A stretch of DNA of 64,000 nucleotides, from the NCBI GenBank assembly GCA_034440575.1, contig JAOTOL010001388.1:113501-177500 (forward strand), read 5' to 3'. The DNA comes from Imbricaverruca yamaguchii. Lineage: Eukaryota > Arthropoda > Thecostraca > Neoverrucidae. The translations under genes were made by a program, and so were the position numbers. Position 1 is the stretch's first letter; every line of letters begins with the position of its first letter. Of the stretch, positions 10,179 to 21,065 are shown piece after piece. Below the pieces are notes generated by a model that saw only the letters and a list, made by a program, of their open reading frames with translations, did not search any database and was not told where the DNA came from.

Positions 10179-10683
10179 TGTAACGGAGTTGCTACAAACG
10201 TGATGTTAATTAATCGTATAATGTCTAACTGCAATGCTGTAGCCCCGTAAATCAGCAGACCTACCATGCCCCGCATATGTCACGCCTGTACTTTTCCGTC
10301 CGGTGCCGGCAACGCGGTCACCGGCCCTCGCCGGTCCTGAATCAGCGTTTTACAGGGAGACGCCCAGCAACCGTGACGTGTGCCTTGTCCTCCGGTTGCG
10401 GCCGTACCCGGCGAACCACCCCCGGCCGGCAAAGCGTCCCGGACCGTGGAGCCGCGTGGCTCTGTCGCTGTCGGACGTCTCGTTAAATTGAATATCTGTC
10501 TTTCGGCCCCTAAATTATAACTGTTCGCCTTTCCTATCGTCGGTGTAACAAGTTTCGTTTATTACCGTTTAATTGCCCTAACTGCACAATACATTAAGTG
10601 CAGCATAATCGAACTTTCGGAGTTATCGTGACGCGCGGGTCTCCTAGACTACTCACGAGCCTACAAGAACGACCTTCTCTACA
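10179..10683 (+). repeat. 3' LTR
   Basis: Direct partner of the 5' LTR, starting TGTAACGGAGTTGCT and ending in TCTCTACA before the ATAC duplication at 10684-10687. It lacks the micro-insertion and so shows the empty site for it. Confidence 0.88.
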
Positions 10684-10954
10684 ATACACAGGTAGGGTGA
10701 ACGAACGTACAGGAGTACCACACACAAAAGCACACCCCGATCCTGTGGTACTCCTGGGGCCATCAGTAAAAATACTTGTGTGTCCTCGGTAAGAGTCCAG
10801 GTGCTCTATCGTTCTCTACCGACACAGTGCCGCCGGGATATCTCCTTTGCGCATGTGTGACAGAGACACGTCAATTGGAGGTGAAATCAGTTCCCAGGGT
10901 GGTATTGGTGTTTGTTGTACTCTCATAACTCGGAGCACTCTCATTCTACTATTT

Positions 10955-11254
10955 TTAAACAGGGTCTGCATCCGCGTACAGAATGGCATTGTCCTCTGAC
11001 TGCCCATTGGAAAAAAGTATCAAGATGCGGCGGGAGAAAACTGCGCCATAAGTTGGATGCGTGGGAAACTGCCGCAGCCTACACGCATATCGCAGGCCCA
11101 ACATTTCACGCCTCAGAGCCAGCGGTGGTTCATTCGCCTCTGCTGTCAGGCTCACAGCCGGTGAGGTTCTGAAGGCCCCAGTAATCATACGTAGTGCTAA
11201 ACGGTGCACTGTATTCAGCGTGCGTGTATTGCTTGCGCAGGCACCATCATACAC
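10955..11254 (-). pseudogene. LINE-A connection region between RT and RNase H
   Basis: Reads LNTVHRLALRMITGAFRTSP, then LTAEANEPPLALRREMLGLR YACRL, the highly conserved segment that follows RT in RNase H-bearing LINEs. It is in a different frame from the RT block, so at least one indel separates them. No function is assigned to this segment beyond linking the two enzymes. Confidence 0.8.
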
Positions 11255-11481
11255 GTAGCATGCGTAGTCCAGTTTCGACCGGATAAATGACTTAAAATAT
11301 CATCAGTGTTTTACAGTCCGCGCCGTAAGACATTTTGGCGACATTTCAGTAAGTTGAGATTTAAAACATTTTTCTCTAAATGTCTTGATGTGGTGTTTGT
11401 ATGTCAGGTGCCTGTCAAATTCTACTCCTAGAAACTTCATGGTTGCCCTCACTGGAATAGACTCGCCATACAGCTCAACGT

Positions 11482-11910
11482 CTAGTTCCTGGGTACATCG
11501 TCGGCGACAGAAATGGATTGCAGCAGTTTTTTTTCGGTGAAAAACCGGAAGCCATTATTAATGCTCCAGCTCTGGAGCTTTGTAACTGCCATGTGATTGC
11601 TGAAGAATTTGAGTCCAGACCAGATGGCGAAATCATCAACAAATAGCGAGCGTCCTATGGTCAGTGGTATATCGACGTCAATATCATTAATCATCATAGC
11701 AAACAGGGTAACGCTGAAGACACTGCCCTGTGGGACACCACTGGTTTGCTGGAACCATCCAGATAGCTCGTATCCTGCACGGACGCGAAAGTAACGTTCA
11801 GTCAAAAAGTTCCGGATGAAAGTGCCCAGATGCCCACGGATTCCAGACTTTTGAGCCTTCATCAAAATACCGTGGCGCCAGGTGGTATCATACGCGACAA
11901 CTGAAGCAAC
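11482..11910 (-). pseudogene. LINE-A reverse transcriptase (palm)
   Basis: Starts within AYDTTWRHGIL (first catalytic Asp region), followed by GIRGHLGTFIRNFLTERYFR, SGVPQGSVFSVTLFAMMIND and SLFVDDFAIW, which holds the FVDD catalytic pair. This is the standard order of LINE RT motifs. The frame breaks at 11482, and RT-like homology carries on in other frames, so the gene is decayed. Confidence 0.85.
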
Positions 11911-11945
11911 ATTTAAAAAGGATGCAGGCGTGAACAGGACATGAG

Positions 11946-12600
11946 ATGCCAGCAGGTTTGAATGAATGGCAGCTTGCTAGCATGCATACAAGATGGCAAC
12001 GAATGCTGAATTTCGGTTCAATCTGCAATCTGCATACAACCTTAATACCATTGAAAATGTTGCATGTAATGGAGCAGGATGTGTGTCACTGGTTGGTACA
12101 GGTGATTAACGAACAGCCATGCTTCATCTGCACATTCCCCATTTGTGAATGCACACTCAAACCAGAAATGCTCAGAATAACGTGGGGAAAAACATAACTA
12201 GAGAACTAGAGTAACCTCTACAAAACTGGCAGGGAACACAGGCAAATATTTCTCCAAATATTGGTGGTACAAACAATGTTTTGGCCTGAAATAGATATTT
12301 TCAGAAAAGTCAGAGGGACAAAAAGCCAAATAATGGTGTTTGGTGGGAGACTGGGGTGAGGTGCGCCAAATAATTTTCATAAACATTTCATGAGTGCACA
12401 AACCATGCAAGGGAATACATGCACTGGAGCAATAGATGCATGTAGCATATAAAACTCAATAATTCGAAGTTCTTGCGGCCGGAATCCGAAGCCACTTGAT
12501 GGTATTTTCCATACACTGCATCCCAGTTGTGGGTGAAGGATGCACGGAGCAGTGTGACTGAACAATTATAAATAATATGCACGGCGACGATCTGCACATG
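11946..12600. repeat. Repeat with a diverged partner at 18.2-19.3 kb
   Basis: Shared words with 18190-19260 in the same order: CTTGCTAGCATGCAT, TCTGCATAC, ACTTTAATTCCA-like, CAGAGGGAC, AATGGTGTT/AATGGTATT and CATTTCATGAGT. No protein recognised. Probably an old transposon copy. Confidence 0.45.
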
Positions 12601-13290
12601 TGTACAAAGCCGCCAGACTTCAAGAGATGGTACTGTATACGACTAAGGGCAAGGGTAACGTGTTGCGAGGCTATCAGCCGGCGCTTCTCGCCTATTTGAA
12701 CAGCGTCTACTTCTATTGTGAAGTTTCAGTTTGATAAAACTTTGCCACCTCGGTACTACAGTCGGACGCCTTTTCTTTGCGACGACTTGCGAGTGCTATA
12801 TAGCCGTTCCGAATATCCCGTCGCTCCGTTGTCTCCTCCTTTGAGCAAAACGACAGAAAAAGGCACCACACCGGCTCAACTTTCAGAACTGCTATTCGGC
12901 CATATTGTCATCGAAGCAACACTTGTCGGAGTCCTGTGCTGATGGTGTATATAGATAGATATACAATTAGTGTATATCTACACGCCACGATGTGTATCAA
13001 TACACCCAGTGTAGTTTCGGGGACGCGTGGACCCGAATCAGCGACTTTCGACATCACTCCCGACCGTGATATGGTCATGTCAACTGACCAGCCGTCGTTT
13101 CCCGCTTGTAGTCAGTTGTCAAGCAGCTGCGGTGCTGCTTCACAGCCCTGTGCCTGAGCAACAAGGAGCGCCGGAGCACCCGAGTCGCCACCTCGGTCAG
13201 CTGAGCTGCCCTAACCGGGCTGCAGCTCACTACCAAGCTGGGACCCGACGCAAGGAGGTCGAGAGACACAGTGGAGTGTACTCCTCTACT
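12601..13290. other. Intergenic, no gene seen
   Basis: Unique-looking sequence. A small AT-rich inverted repeat around TGTATATAGATAGATATAC occurs at about 12951-12990. No conserved frame. Confidence 0.3.
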
Positions 13291-13650
13291 GGTAGCGATT
13301 CAATGTGGGAAATTGTGAGACCATGGAGTGTACTCCTCTGCTGGTGGAAACCCCAGTCGGTTGATTATTAAGGTTTCAGGGTGCGCCAACCCCAATTGGG
13401 ATATTTTGCAAAGCGGTGATAGACTCCAGGCGGGAAAGTGTGGGATCATGGAGTGTTGTGCTCTCTTCTTCTGGTAGTGCCTCCAGACGAGAGAGTGCGG
13501 TCCATGGAGGGTACGGTCCATAGAGGGTACGGTTCATGGAGGGTGCGGACCATGCAGGGTATGGACCATGGATGGTGCGGACCATTGAGTGTACTCCTCT
13601 GCTGGTGACGACTCCAGGCGGGAGAGTACGGACCATGGAGTGTACTCATC
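13290..13650. repeat. Degenerate minisatellite (CCATGGAG-rich)
   Basis: Tandem variants of TCCATGGAGGGTACGG and TGGAGTGTACTCCTCTGCTG. Unit lengths vary (about 18-24 and about 60 bp), so it is an old or compound array. Confidence 0.55.
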
Positions 13651-13763
13651 TATTGGTAGTTTTGGGCAGTAACTTTTCTATTTTCGGGGAGGGGAGGGGG
13701 TGAGCTCATATCTGTGGGCGGTGGGTTCCCCAAATGTCTTCTGGATTTCGCATGTCACCATGT

Positions 13764-13800
13764 AGGGGCGCATCGACTGCCGAGGTCATTTTGCGCCCAT
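13764..13800 (-). mobile_element. Micro-LINE-like copy
   Basis: AGGGGCGCATCGACTGCC followed by GGTCAT and GCGCCCAT, the LINE tail core without the GGTTATTGG end. A short CCATGT repeat flanks it; the duplication is too short to be sure. Confidence 0.5.
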
Positions 13801-13869
13801 GTCTGTTCGCTCACGTGGTGGCGCTACGTTTTCGACACCGCGCCATTATCACGCCCTCGGGGCCACAAC

Positions 13870-14230
13870 AGTGCTGACCTGTTTGTACAACAACGCTGAC
13901 ACCTGTTGGTGCAACAGTACTGACCTGTTTCTACAACAGTGTTGACACTCGTTGGTACAACAGTGTTGATACATGCTGGCATAACAGTGTTGATACCTGT
14001 TGGTTGGTTATTGGAGTTTAGGGGCGCATCGACTACATCGGTCATGCAGCGCCCGTTGATACCTGTTGGTACAACAGCGCTGACACCTGTTGGTACAACA
14101 GTGCTGACCTGTTTCTACAAGAGTTGACACCTGTTGGTACAACAGTATTGATACATGCCGGTATAGCAGTGTTGACACCTGTTGGTACAACAGTGTTGAC
14201 ACATGCCGGTACAAGTGTTGACACATGTTG
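13870..14230. repeat. 24-25 bp minisatellite
   Basis: Tandem variants of CACCTGTTGGTACAACAGTG (about 24-25 bp per unit, roughly a dozen units). A 51-bp LINE-tail insertion sits inside the array at 14004-14054. Confidence 0.75.
14004..14054 (-). mobile_element. Micro-LINE insertion (51 bp)
   Basis: Insert with TTGGTTATTGGAGTTTAGGG and GCGCATCGACTACATCGG, flanked by GTTGATACCTGTTGG at 13989-14003 and 14055-14069. Because the site is a tandem repeat the exact duplication length is less certain than at the other copies. Confidence 0.7.
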
Positions 14231-14415
14231 GCGTGTACAAGCACGTCCATGCACACCCGCGGAGCTATACAGGCCGCCGGCCCACCAATGCCTCCACACT
14301 GCTGCCACAGCACCACCGGCCCACCATAGTCCCACCGTAATCCACCGTAGTCTACCAGCTGGCAGCCGAGAGCGCCAGGCGACCCGCGGCAGCCATCGTC
14401 ACTGCCCACGAAGGT

Positions 14416-15169
14416 AACCCCGCAGCAGACGCAAACTAAGCGTCACACGAAAACGAGAGGTGTCACCGGAAAGCGCTCGACGAGTAGTGCCCGACACTCC
14501 CCCCAAAAAAAAAATCACTCCCAAAGTGACGTCACTAGGGGACCTAGATTTTCACGACCTACATCATGTTTTTTGCTCTGGGGGTTCATTTTGGGGTACA
14601 TTTGAAATACAAAAAATATTTGGAATCAGAAAAGCAGAGCGAAATTGACCAAAACCATACAATTTTGAGCCCCCAAAATTATTTTTCTTCGAATTTCAAA
14701 ATTTTGAGATTTCAAGTTTTCCTTAACTTTCCTTTTATGATGGGTAGAGCGGACCGAAAATCGTTGGTTGAAGTCAGCTTTCCCTGATAAAAATGAAAAT
14801 GACTGGTCAGAATCTTCGATTTGAACTCTAATAGGCAAATATGCAAAGCAAATAAGCAACAACAACAAAAAAAAATTATCTCGTTTGTTTTGTTGCATCA
14901 CTAAAGAGAAGCAAACGCTGGAAGTTTCACTAAAATATATGCATCCGTTAAAGCGTGACGACTGGTTGAACGTTTTTGTAGGTGACCTCACTTGACCTAG
15001 ACTAACTCGTTGACCCTAGATGATCTGACTTCAAAAGTTTGATACAACATGCCAAATTGATGTGGGAAAATGAATGGGAAATTTCGGCTCGCTGCTGCGC
15101 GCCGTTCTTTCACTATCCGCGAAAAACCTGAGTGGGTAGTTGAAGACCCCCAGAGGCAGCGCGTGTTAA
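14416..15169 (+). mobile_element. piggyBac-like MITE, copy A
   Basis: About 750 bp matching the intact copy D in inverse orientation, ending at TTAA 15166-15169. The left end is truncated (starts near GGTAACCCC). A direct pair of AGGTCA half-sites with 4-bp spacing (reverse strand) is intact at 14983-14998. No transposase. Confidence 0.75.
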
Positions 15170-15199
15170 CGCCATCTACCTCCAAATACAAATGTTGAA

Positions 15200-15671
15200 T
15201 ACATTCGATATCGCAAAAGACACTGGCGGATCTAGGGGAGGCAGGGTCATGAGCCTCCACGCCCGATATAAATATGACGCTTTCCAGGGTGTTTCAGCGC
15301 GCGCACACCCCCACCCACTCCCGTTCGGTGAGTTTTTCAGCCGATGAGACCTCTTTGAGTAGAAATAGCGCACTCCTCTTCGGAGTAATGGTGCCGCTCC
15401 GGAACGAAGTACCCCTCCGATCGAATCTACAGGTCCACCCCCTGGCAGACGGACATTCCAATCAAATCGCACCAAAATTGCGACGCTTCAAGAACCGCGG
15501 CCCAGCGTGTACAGCAACGATCAATGTATGTCAACTGTGTACGGACCCACACAGCTGCAGCGACCTTGGAATTCGAATTCAGCTAACCGACGACTGATTT
15601 CGTCGATCCATCCCTGTCTGCCGGTGACGTGCCGCGGGCGACGGACGCACCGCTGCTGCGACCCTGCCTAC
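15200..15671. other. Non-coding with possible transposon ends
   Basis: ACACTGGCGGATCTAGGGG at 15218 and ACACTGGCGGGACCAGG at 16043 look like related ends of another DNA-transposon family. No coding domain recognised between them apart from the exon at 15672-15805. Confidence 0.35.
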
Positions 15672-15805
15672 CTTGCGCAGCACGTAGTCGAAGGCATGCT
15701 CCTTCAGCGTTTTCAGGGTGAGGCCAGCGGTGTTGACGGTGACGTGGCCACGGTCCAGGCCGCACTGGAACTGGAACTGCACCGTCTCCTCCGGCGAGTC
15801 CATCG
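15672..15805 (-). CDS. Isolated exon, protein kinase D-like N-terminal domain
   Basis: A minus-strand exon bounded by an acceptor after a GTGTGT-rich tract (TTGCAG) and a donor CTGCGCAAG|GTAGGC at 15671. It encodes MDSPEETVQFQFQCGL, DRGHVTVNTAGLTLKTLKEH and AFDYVLRK. The pattern of a hydrophobic strand, GLxRxxVT, then LxLxxLKExA helix ending at a Lys-codon splice site resembles the ubiquitin-like N-terminus of protein kinase D, which precedes the C1 domains. This family call is from memory of the motif pattern and is moderate. An ATG at 15801-15803 could be the start. No following exon was identified, so the gene may be a fragment, have huge introns, or be misassembled here. Confidence 0.45.
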
Positions 15806-16983
15806 CTGCTGCAACACACACACACACACGACGTCCAAAAATAAATTGTCTTCGGTGGGAGCATACACGAGTGATTAATTATTCGTGGAAAATGGTGGAA
15901 TGTACCACTGTCCGAACACTGAATAGACATCCCTTCCAAACAATTATCGACGTCGTGTTTTTATGAGTGCTTATAAAATGTGCATGCCTGATTTCTAACA
16001 GCATTTATTTTACAAACATCATGCTTATGCTCATCATTACAGACACTGGCGGGACCAGGAGTGGGGGAATTCCGGCCATGCCCCCCGAAGCGCCTCAAAG
16101 GGGGGCACCATGTCGCTCGCCCTCCCCCCGAAACCAACAGAAGTAAACTAAATTAAAATACGGCAACTTTTATCGATGCTAAAAAATAGTGCTCCGGCGC
16201 AGTCGGCGTCGCAAAAAAAAGGAGTGAAGTACATGAATCAAGAAAATTAAACGCAGTGTAACGTCATTGTACCCAATGACAATCATAGTACACAATGGAA
16301 AACAGTAGTTTTCCGGTTGTGTAGGGAGTAGCATGCAAGGTAACATCAATCGTATGACCGTCATTTGCATCTATGACAACAGTGCAGTTGACTAAGTTTG
16401 GTTCCATTAACCTGCCATGAACTTGATCTCACTCGACCTCGGTGATCAAACATGACTTTGAAACTATATAGCATAACAATGCACATCAGATATGTCGCTA
16501 GTGTCACCAAGAACACTTCCTTTTTGCCAATATACGGGAAGCGCATTAGTGACGATTTTTATCTGGCGCTGCGAATTTATACTTTACTTTAGCGGCCCTA
16601 ACTCGAAAAACGTTCGGCTGATTTGCGTTTTTCTTGCTTTAAACAACACGCCGGTTATTTCTAAGCAGGTACGCTAACAATGGGGTATATCGGCCGGTAC
16701 AATCTTGAGTTGTATATAAAAACCGGAGGAGTGTGCGGATTTCGCTCATCCTCTCCAAGGCGCGTGCTGACCTAAGCTAGCCTCCCATTGGAGATATAAT
16801 CATGTATTGATAATCAAATGGGGTATTTTGATAGATGCAAAACTTTGATGTTCTTGTTGTGGCGAGATAATTGTCTAAACTAAGATGTCTAGGAATAAAA
16901 TGTCGTGAACCCATTGCTTATTTAATTCAGTGCATTCAGTGAATTCAGTGCATGTTTAAGTATATGTCTGTCCTTATTTTCAG
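15806..16983. other. Intergenic repeats
   Basis: At 15870-16010 a diverged relative of the 33.9/37.5 kb repeat (TATTCGTGGAAAATGGTGG... then TTCTAACAG). At 16400-16480 a fragment of the piggyBac-like MITE (CTCACTCGACCTCGG). No coding sequence supported. Confidence 0.4.
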
Positions 16984-17156
16984 ACTGGATTCTCTATCTC
17001 AACATTCCCCTGAAGGGGTAGCTTCTGCCCCCAACATTTCCTGTCTCGCTCTTTTGCCTGCACCAGAAGTCGGCCCCAGCCCAGCCTCTGCCTGCTGGGA
17101 TCCAGAGTTGCACCACCCTGATGAGACTGAGATCAGCTTGCTTGCGGTTACTCCAA
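16984..17156 (+). CDS. Weak exon candidate
   Basis: A pyrimidine-rich tract with TTATTTTCAG precedes 16984 and CTCCAA|GTAAGAAG follows 17156. One frame is open between them and reads DSLSQHSPEGVASAPN and GPSPASACWDPEL, a Pro/Ser-rich linker. No family recognised. A truncated LINE tail follows at 17195-17230. Splice-like borders and one open frame are all the support. Confidence 0.22.
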
Positions 17157-17229
17157 GTAAGAAGTTCACATTAACAATTTTCTCAATAATTGATTGATTA
17201 TTTGGGTTTAAGGGTGCGCCGAATACGAG

Positions 17230-19700
17230 GTTTTTCTCAAGAATAATTATCTTGGAGACAGCTGCTAATGTGGTCAGGTAAACAGGAGGTCAGGGTTTTT
17301 GCGCTGTGGAATGAGTGGGAATACGACAAATATGCAACCGGTTAAATGGTTCTAGCTTACGATGCAAAACATTGACAACTTTTATATACAAATTCTTTAA
17401 TTTAACAAAGGGAAGCCTATTGCTGATGTCAAAATACTTTGGCATAAGCCATCGTGAGTGTATACTGCAGTGCATTTGCCAGCATTGCTCTTAAACCAAA
17501 AATAATGGCATGACGGGTACCCTTCATATCCATCCGAACCCGCTAATGCAAATCGCCATTGAGAGAGGGGCGGGTCTGACGCCAAAAACCCGAAAGTTGC
17601 GCCAGTGATTACGAACTATGACACACGAGCATATCGTCGCAAAATGCCACGTAAGAGGATTGCCTATGATGTGATCAGTCATAAATTGTCATTTTATACA
17701 ATAGGAATTGTTATGGTTATTGCTAGCATCGCTCTAAATGAGGAATCTCACAACAAAAGAAAACATGCGCGAAGACGTACGGAGTTAGATGACAGATGAG
17801 CTTTGAACACGTAAAATATATTCCGTGCAACATCGCTTTCATGGTGAATTTGGACATCCTACTGTATCAGCGTTGGTAAGTGGCCCTTTTTGAACTTTTG
17901 CCATCCCAAGAATTATACACTCCTAAAATAAACACACTCATTGCATGGCTGGATGAAGACATGCTTAACTAACAATATACAACTAGATGCCATTATACAA
18001 TAGTGATAAGTTCGATGGAGAGGAAGCAACATGCTATGGGGCCTATAACATTTGGTGATCTATGGCTGATAAGATCCTCTTCCAGTCCTAGTAATCATTA
18101 TACTGTTCAGTCACACTGCGTCCCCTACCACATAAACTTTCCAACATAATTGAGGAAAATGCAAATTTCTTATTTCAGGTCATCTGCAGGAACATTCCAA
18201 GAGGAGGCAGTAGTGGAGCTGCAAATGAAATGCCACCCAGATTGGAAGAGCTTGCTAGCATGCATAAGTACAACAGATGTCAAAGCATGGATCACTGCAG
18301 TCTGCATACGACTTTAATTCCACTGATCATTCCATCTTCCATAATATTCCATAGCATTCCATTTGTGCATGATGTGTAATTGTCTGGTGCAGTGCAAGTG
18401 AATTAATAAACAGCCACCCATGCCTTCATGTGTATGTTCTTCATTTGTGAAAAACCTCAGAACGGAATCCAAATGTTCCCAGAAGAATGTATGGCTGAAC
18501 TATGAGAGCCAGAGTGGCATCCGCACAACTGGTAAGCCGCAAAGGGTAGCATTTCCCCAAGATATCAAAAATATTGTGGAAGAGGCAAGTTTTGCCATGG
18601 CATAGGAATTTTCATGGGTATTATTACTTGTCCACAAGACAGGTTTTCCACACATCTTACCTCCATGAAGCATACAAGCGTATTAGGTTTGGCTAAGTTA
18701 TGTTAGATTACGGTTGTTTTGTAAGTTAGACAATTATTAAATTTCTTTGGGTATCTTCCCGGATTTTGAAGTTTTTTAATTAAAAAATGGTCCAGGCTAG
18801 CATAGGCTAAGTTAGATTAGAATAGGTCGTTTAGTTTAAATTTTCAAGGAAAAACATTGTTTAGAAATTTTCCATTAAAAAATTGTTTCCTTGCATCCAG
18901 AGCCAGGCTGCATCTTTTTTTCTTCATTTTGAACATTACGTTTTATGTTACATCACCCAACCAACTCCAAGCCACTTTTTTGGTGTCATTTTGCTGCCCA
19001 ACGGCACTTGCCAAAAAAAGTGTGTGGTTCCATCATGTAAGTACATTATGAACATGTGCACATTCATAAGCATTGCATTAAAAAAGAAGAAACTCCAAGA
19101 AATCAAATAACCTTAAACTGCAAATTTATCCTTTCAGAAAGCCAGAGGGACCAGAAAAGTTAAAAGTATAATGGTATTCAATGGAGGATGGGGACAGGAT
19201 GCACCTAACAATTCCCTGAACATTTCATGAGTCCAGAAATAATGGTTGAATGCATGTATATATATATCTGGAAAGTCTATGTGCACTGAAGACACCCAGC
19301 CGTCTTTTTGAAAGAAAAAACATTCACCATTTAAAACATGGTAAGTGAAAACAGGATTTCCCAGACAAAATCAAAACAATCAGTTTTGTTCACTCCTACG
19401 CTGGTCGGCAATATATCGCAGCAATTAATAGTCTCACTTCCTGCTCCTTGCATTATCCAAATATATCCCGTCGCACAATATGTTTATGGCTTTGGTTTAT
19501 CCAAACCAATAACTCGAATAAACGTGAAGATATTTGATATAGGTAGGTAGGCACTTAGTCAGGTAATACCAACTCCCGAAGTACCTCGAGCCAAACGTAC
19601 AACCAATTCCACCCGGATGGCAACGAAAAGCTTCCAAGAAAATCCTTCGTTCAATAAAAAAAAAAACACTACACTCCGCTAACCAAATAAAGGAATTCAC
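17230..19700. other. Intergenic, repeat-derived in part
   Basis: 17230-18180 shows nothing recognisable. 18190-19260 is the diverged partner of 11946-12600. Around 19010 a frame reads NGTCQKKCVVPSC followed by GTAAGT, reminiscent of the start of a THAP zinc finger, but too short to call. Confidence 0.3.
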
Positions 19701-19811
19701 CTTTGCCAGCCCGACCGCGTACGAAGGTATGTTCTTGGATTCGATGGATTCACCGCTCTCCAGTTCCCACTCCTCGCCGGAGCTATTTAACCATCCGCCA
19801 AGAAAAGCCAT
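19701..19811 (-). CDS. Candidate first coding exon, unknown protein
   Basis: An ATG at 19809-19811 in good context (followed by G) opens 37 codons: MAFLGGWLNSSGEEWELESG, then ESIESKNIPSYAVGLAK, ending at a consensus-like donor GGCAAAG|GTGAAT at 19700. The composition (acidic, Ser-rich, few rare residues) and the donor at the frame end suggest a genuine 5' coding exon. I do not recognise the protein. No partner exon was found downstream on this strand. Confidence 0.38.
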
Positions 19812-20950
19812 GGATAATGCATTTCTTTTGCTTCCTTGAAAAATGACATGTTCTGCATCAAATGATATGGATAAAACCGTTCATACTTATATTATAAAGC
19901 AGTCAGAAGTGGTATACATAAAAGAAATGGAATAGATTTTCCCCATGAAAATTGCCTGAATGGTACCAAAACGTTCTTAAAAACTGCTGAAACTTTGCGC
20001 CAAAGTGAGGCTCCACAGAACCAGAAATTTCACTCTCTTTTAATTTCATGACATATATTGCTTCCGAGTTTCATCTACAAGCGGGAATAGTTGTGTTAAT
20101 GCCACTCCTACCGCGAGGTTTTCCCACTCCGGACAAATTCAGATTTACGTGTGTTGTTCTAATACACTGACAATCTTCTAAGCTTCATTCTGATCCAATT
20201 ATTAATTTCTTCCCATAATCCTGATGATGATTAATGGAAAAAATCCCCCGTAATCCTGTTGGCGGTTTTCTCTAACTTATTTTCATTTTTTGGTACTTTA
20301 TAGCAATCATGGTGCGAAATAAGACGCTAATTTCCGCTCGTCCGTGACGATAGTCGGTTTTACAGCGGCAATTTGCCCGCCCGTCTAGTCGCTTTTGATC
20401 CTTCCAAGTCCATCCTTGCTTCAACTAAACATTCCAGACAGGAACTAGAAAGTGCATCGACATACACGTAATATTGATAAGAATTGATTTGAATAAATTT
20501 TACCAGCTTTTTCATTAAACAAATTGTTTCATGTTCGTTAGAATAAAATATTTTAGACGGATTGTTTTAGTATAATTTTCCTTAACCCATATCCAAATAG
20601 TCGGGAAGTAACATTTTAGAACCTCCGATATATCAGTCGGTGCACGAACGTCCGGCTCGTGAGGTTTGTTGTGAATATGTATTAGTTGTGTGGTGTGAGC
20701 ATGTCAGGAGTGATAGGTGATAGATATATAAACTCGGTTGACATCGATTAAGTATACTTCTGTGATCATTTTATCTACCATTGCTCAGGAAGTTGGCTTA
20801 TAAGTCATCCACGTGACGTGGATGACTTCAGACGACGATGTGTGGTGGCCCTCATCTGGTTGTCTGTACGACACTAGGATAAGAACCGAACAAATAATTT
20901 GAAGGCGTTTTATTCTTGAAGAAGAATCTCGGGATATTTTACGACTCATT
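19812..20950. other. Intergenic, nothing recognised
   Basis: AT-rich sequence. A near-perfect palindrome centred on CACGTGACGTGG lies at about 20806-20828. No coding or transposon signature seen. Confidence 0.3.
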
Positions 20951-20957
20951 CAACCAC

Positions 20958-21065
20958 AAGGATGTGTAGCGTCATCCAACCTGTCACACCGATTAGTCGT
21001 GGATGGACTATGCAAATGCCGCCGGCCGCGAGATTCGAGTACGACGCTCCACCAACTAAGCTACC
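20958..21065 (-). mobile_element. Diverged tRNA-derived SINE
   Basis: On the minus strand the head reads GGCCTCGGTAGCTTAGTTGG, an A-box-like start, then TCGAATCTCGCGG resembling a B box, then a body ending in GATTAGTCG- and GACGCTAC-like words shared with the 23.2 kb SINE. No intact duplication found. Confidence 0.4.

Larger units (their letters stand above)
914..10683 (+). mobile_element. Gypsy/Ty3-like LTR retrotransposon with nested insertions
   Basis: Two direct repeats (914-1482 and 10179-10683) bound the element. Both start TGTAACGGAGTTGCT and end with ACA, and the flanking bases are ATAC at 910-913 and ATAC at 10684-10687, a 4-bp target duplication as expected for this class. Removing the element and one ATAC restores the LINE-A RNase H region, which fixes the borders independently. 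Internal order is gag, protease, RT, RNase H, integrase, as in Ty3/Gypsy elements, followed by about 3.5 kb of extra reading frames. Stops and frameshifts in every coding block mark it as dead. LINE-B (8202-9365) and a micro-insertion (1141-1180) entered after it. Confidence 0.92.
10684..11925 (-). mobile_element. LINE-A, upstream portion (RT region)
   Basis: Continuation of LINE-A on the right of the Gypsy element. Minus-strand order is RT palm (11482-11910), a conserved post-RT segment (KFLGVEFDRHL near 11430), a connection region, and the start of RNase H (FTDG near 10770). The 5' end fades at about 11925, so the copy is 5'-truncated or decayed. Confidence 0.82.

Noticed and set aside
18883..19060. 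Start of a THAP zinc finger (KCVVPSC then GTAAGT)
   Set aside because: Only seven matching residues; the region is part of a diverged repeat shared with 12.0 kb, and no downstream C2CH partner residues were found.
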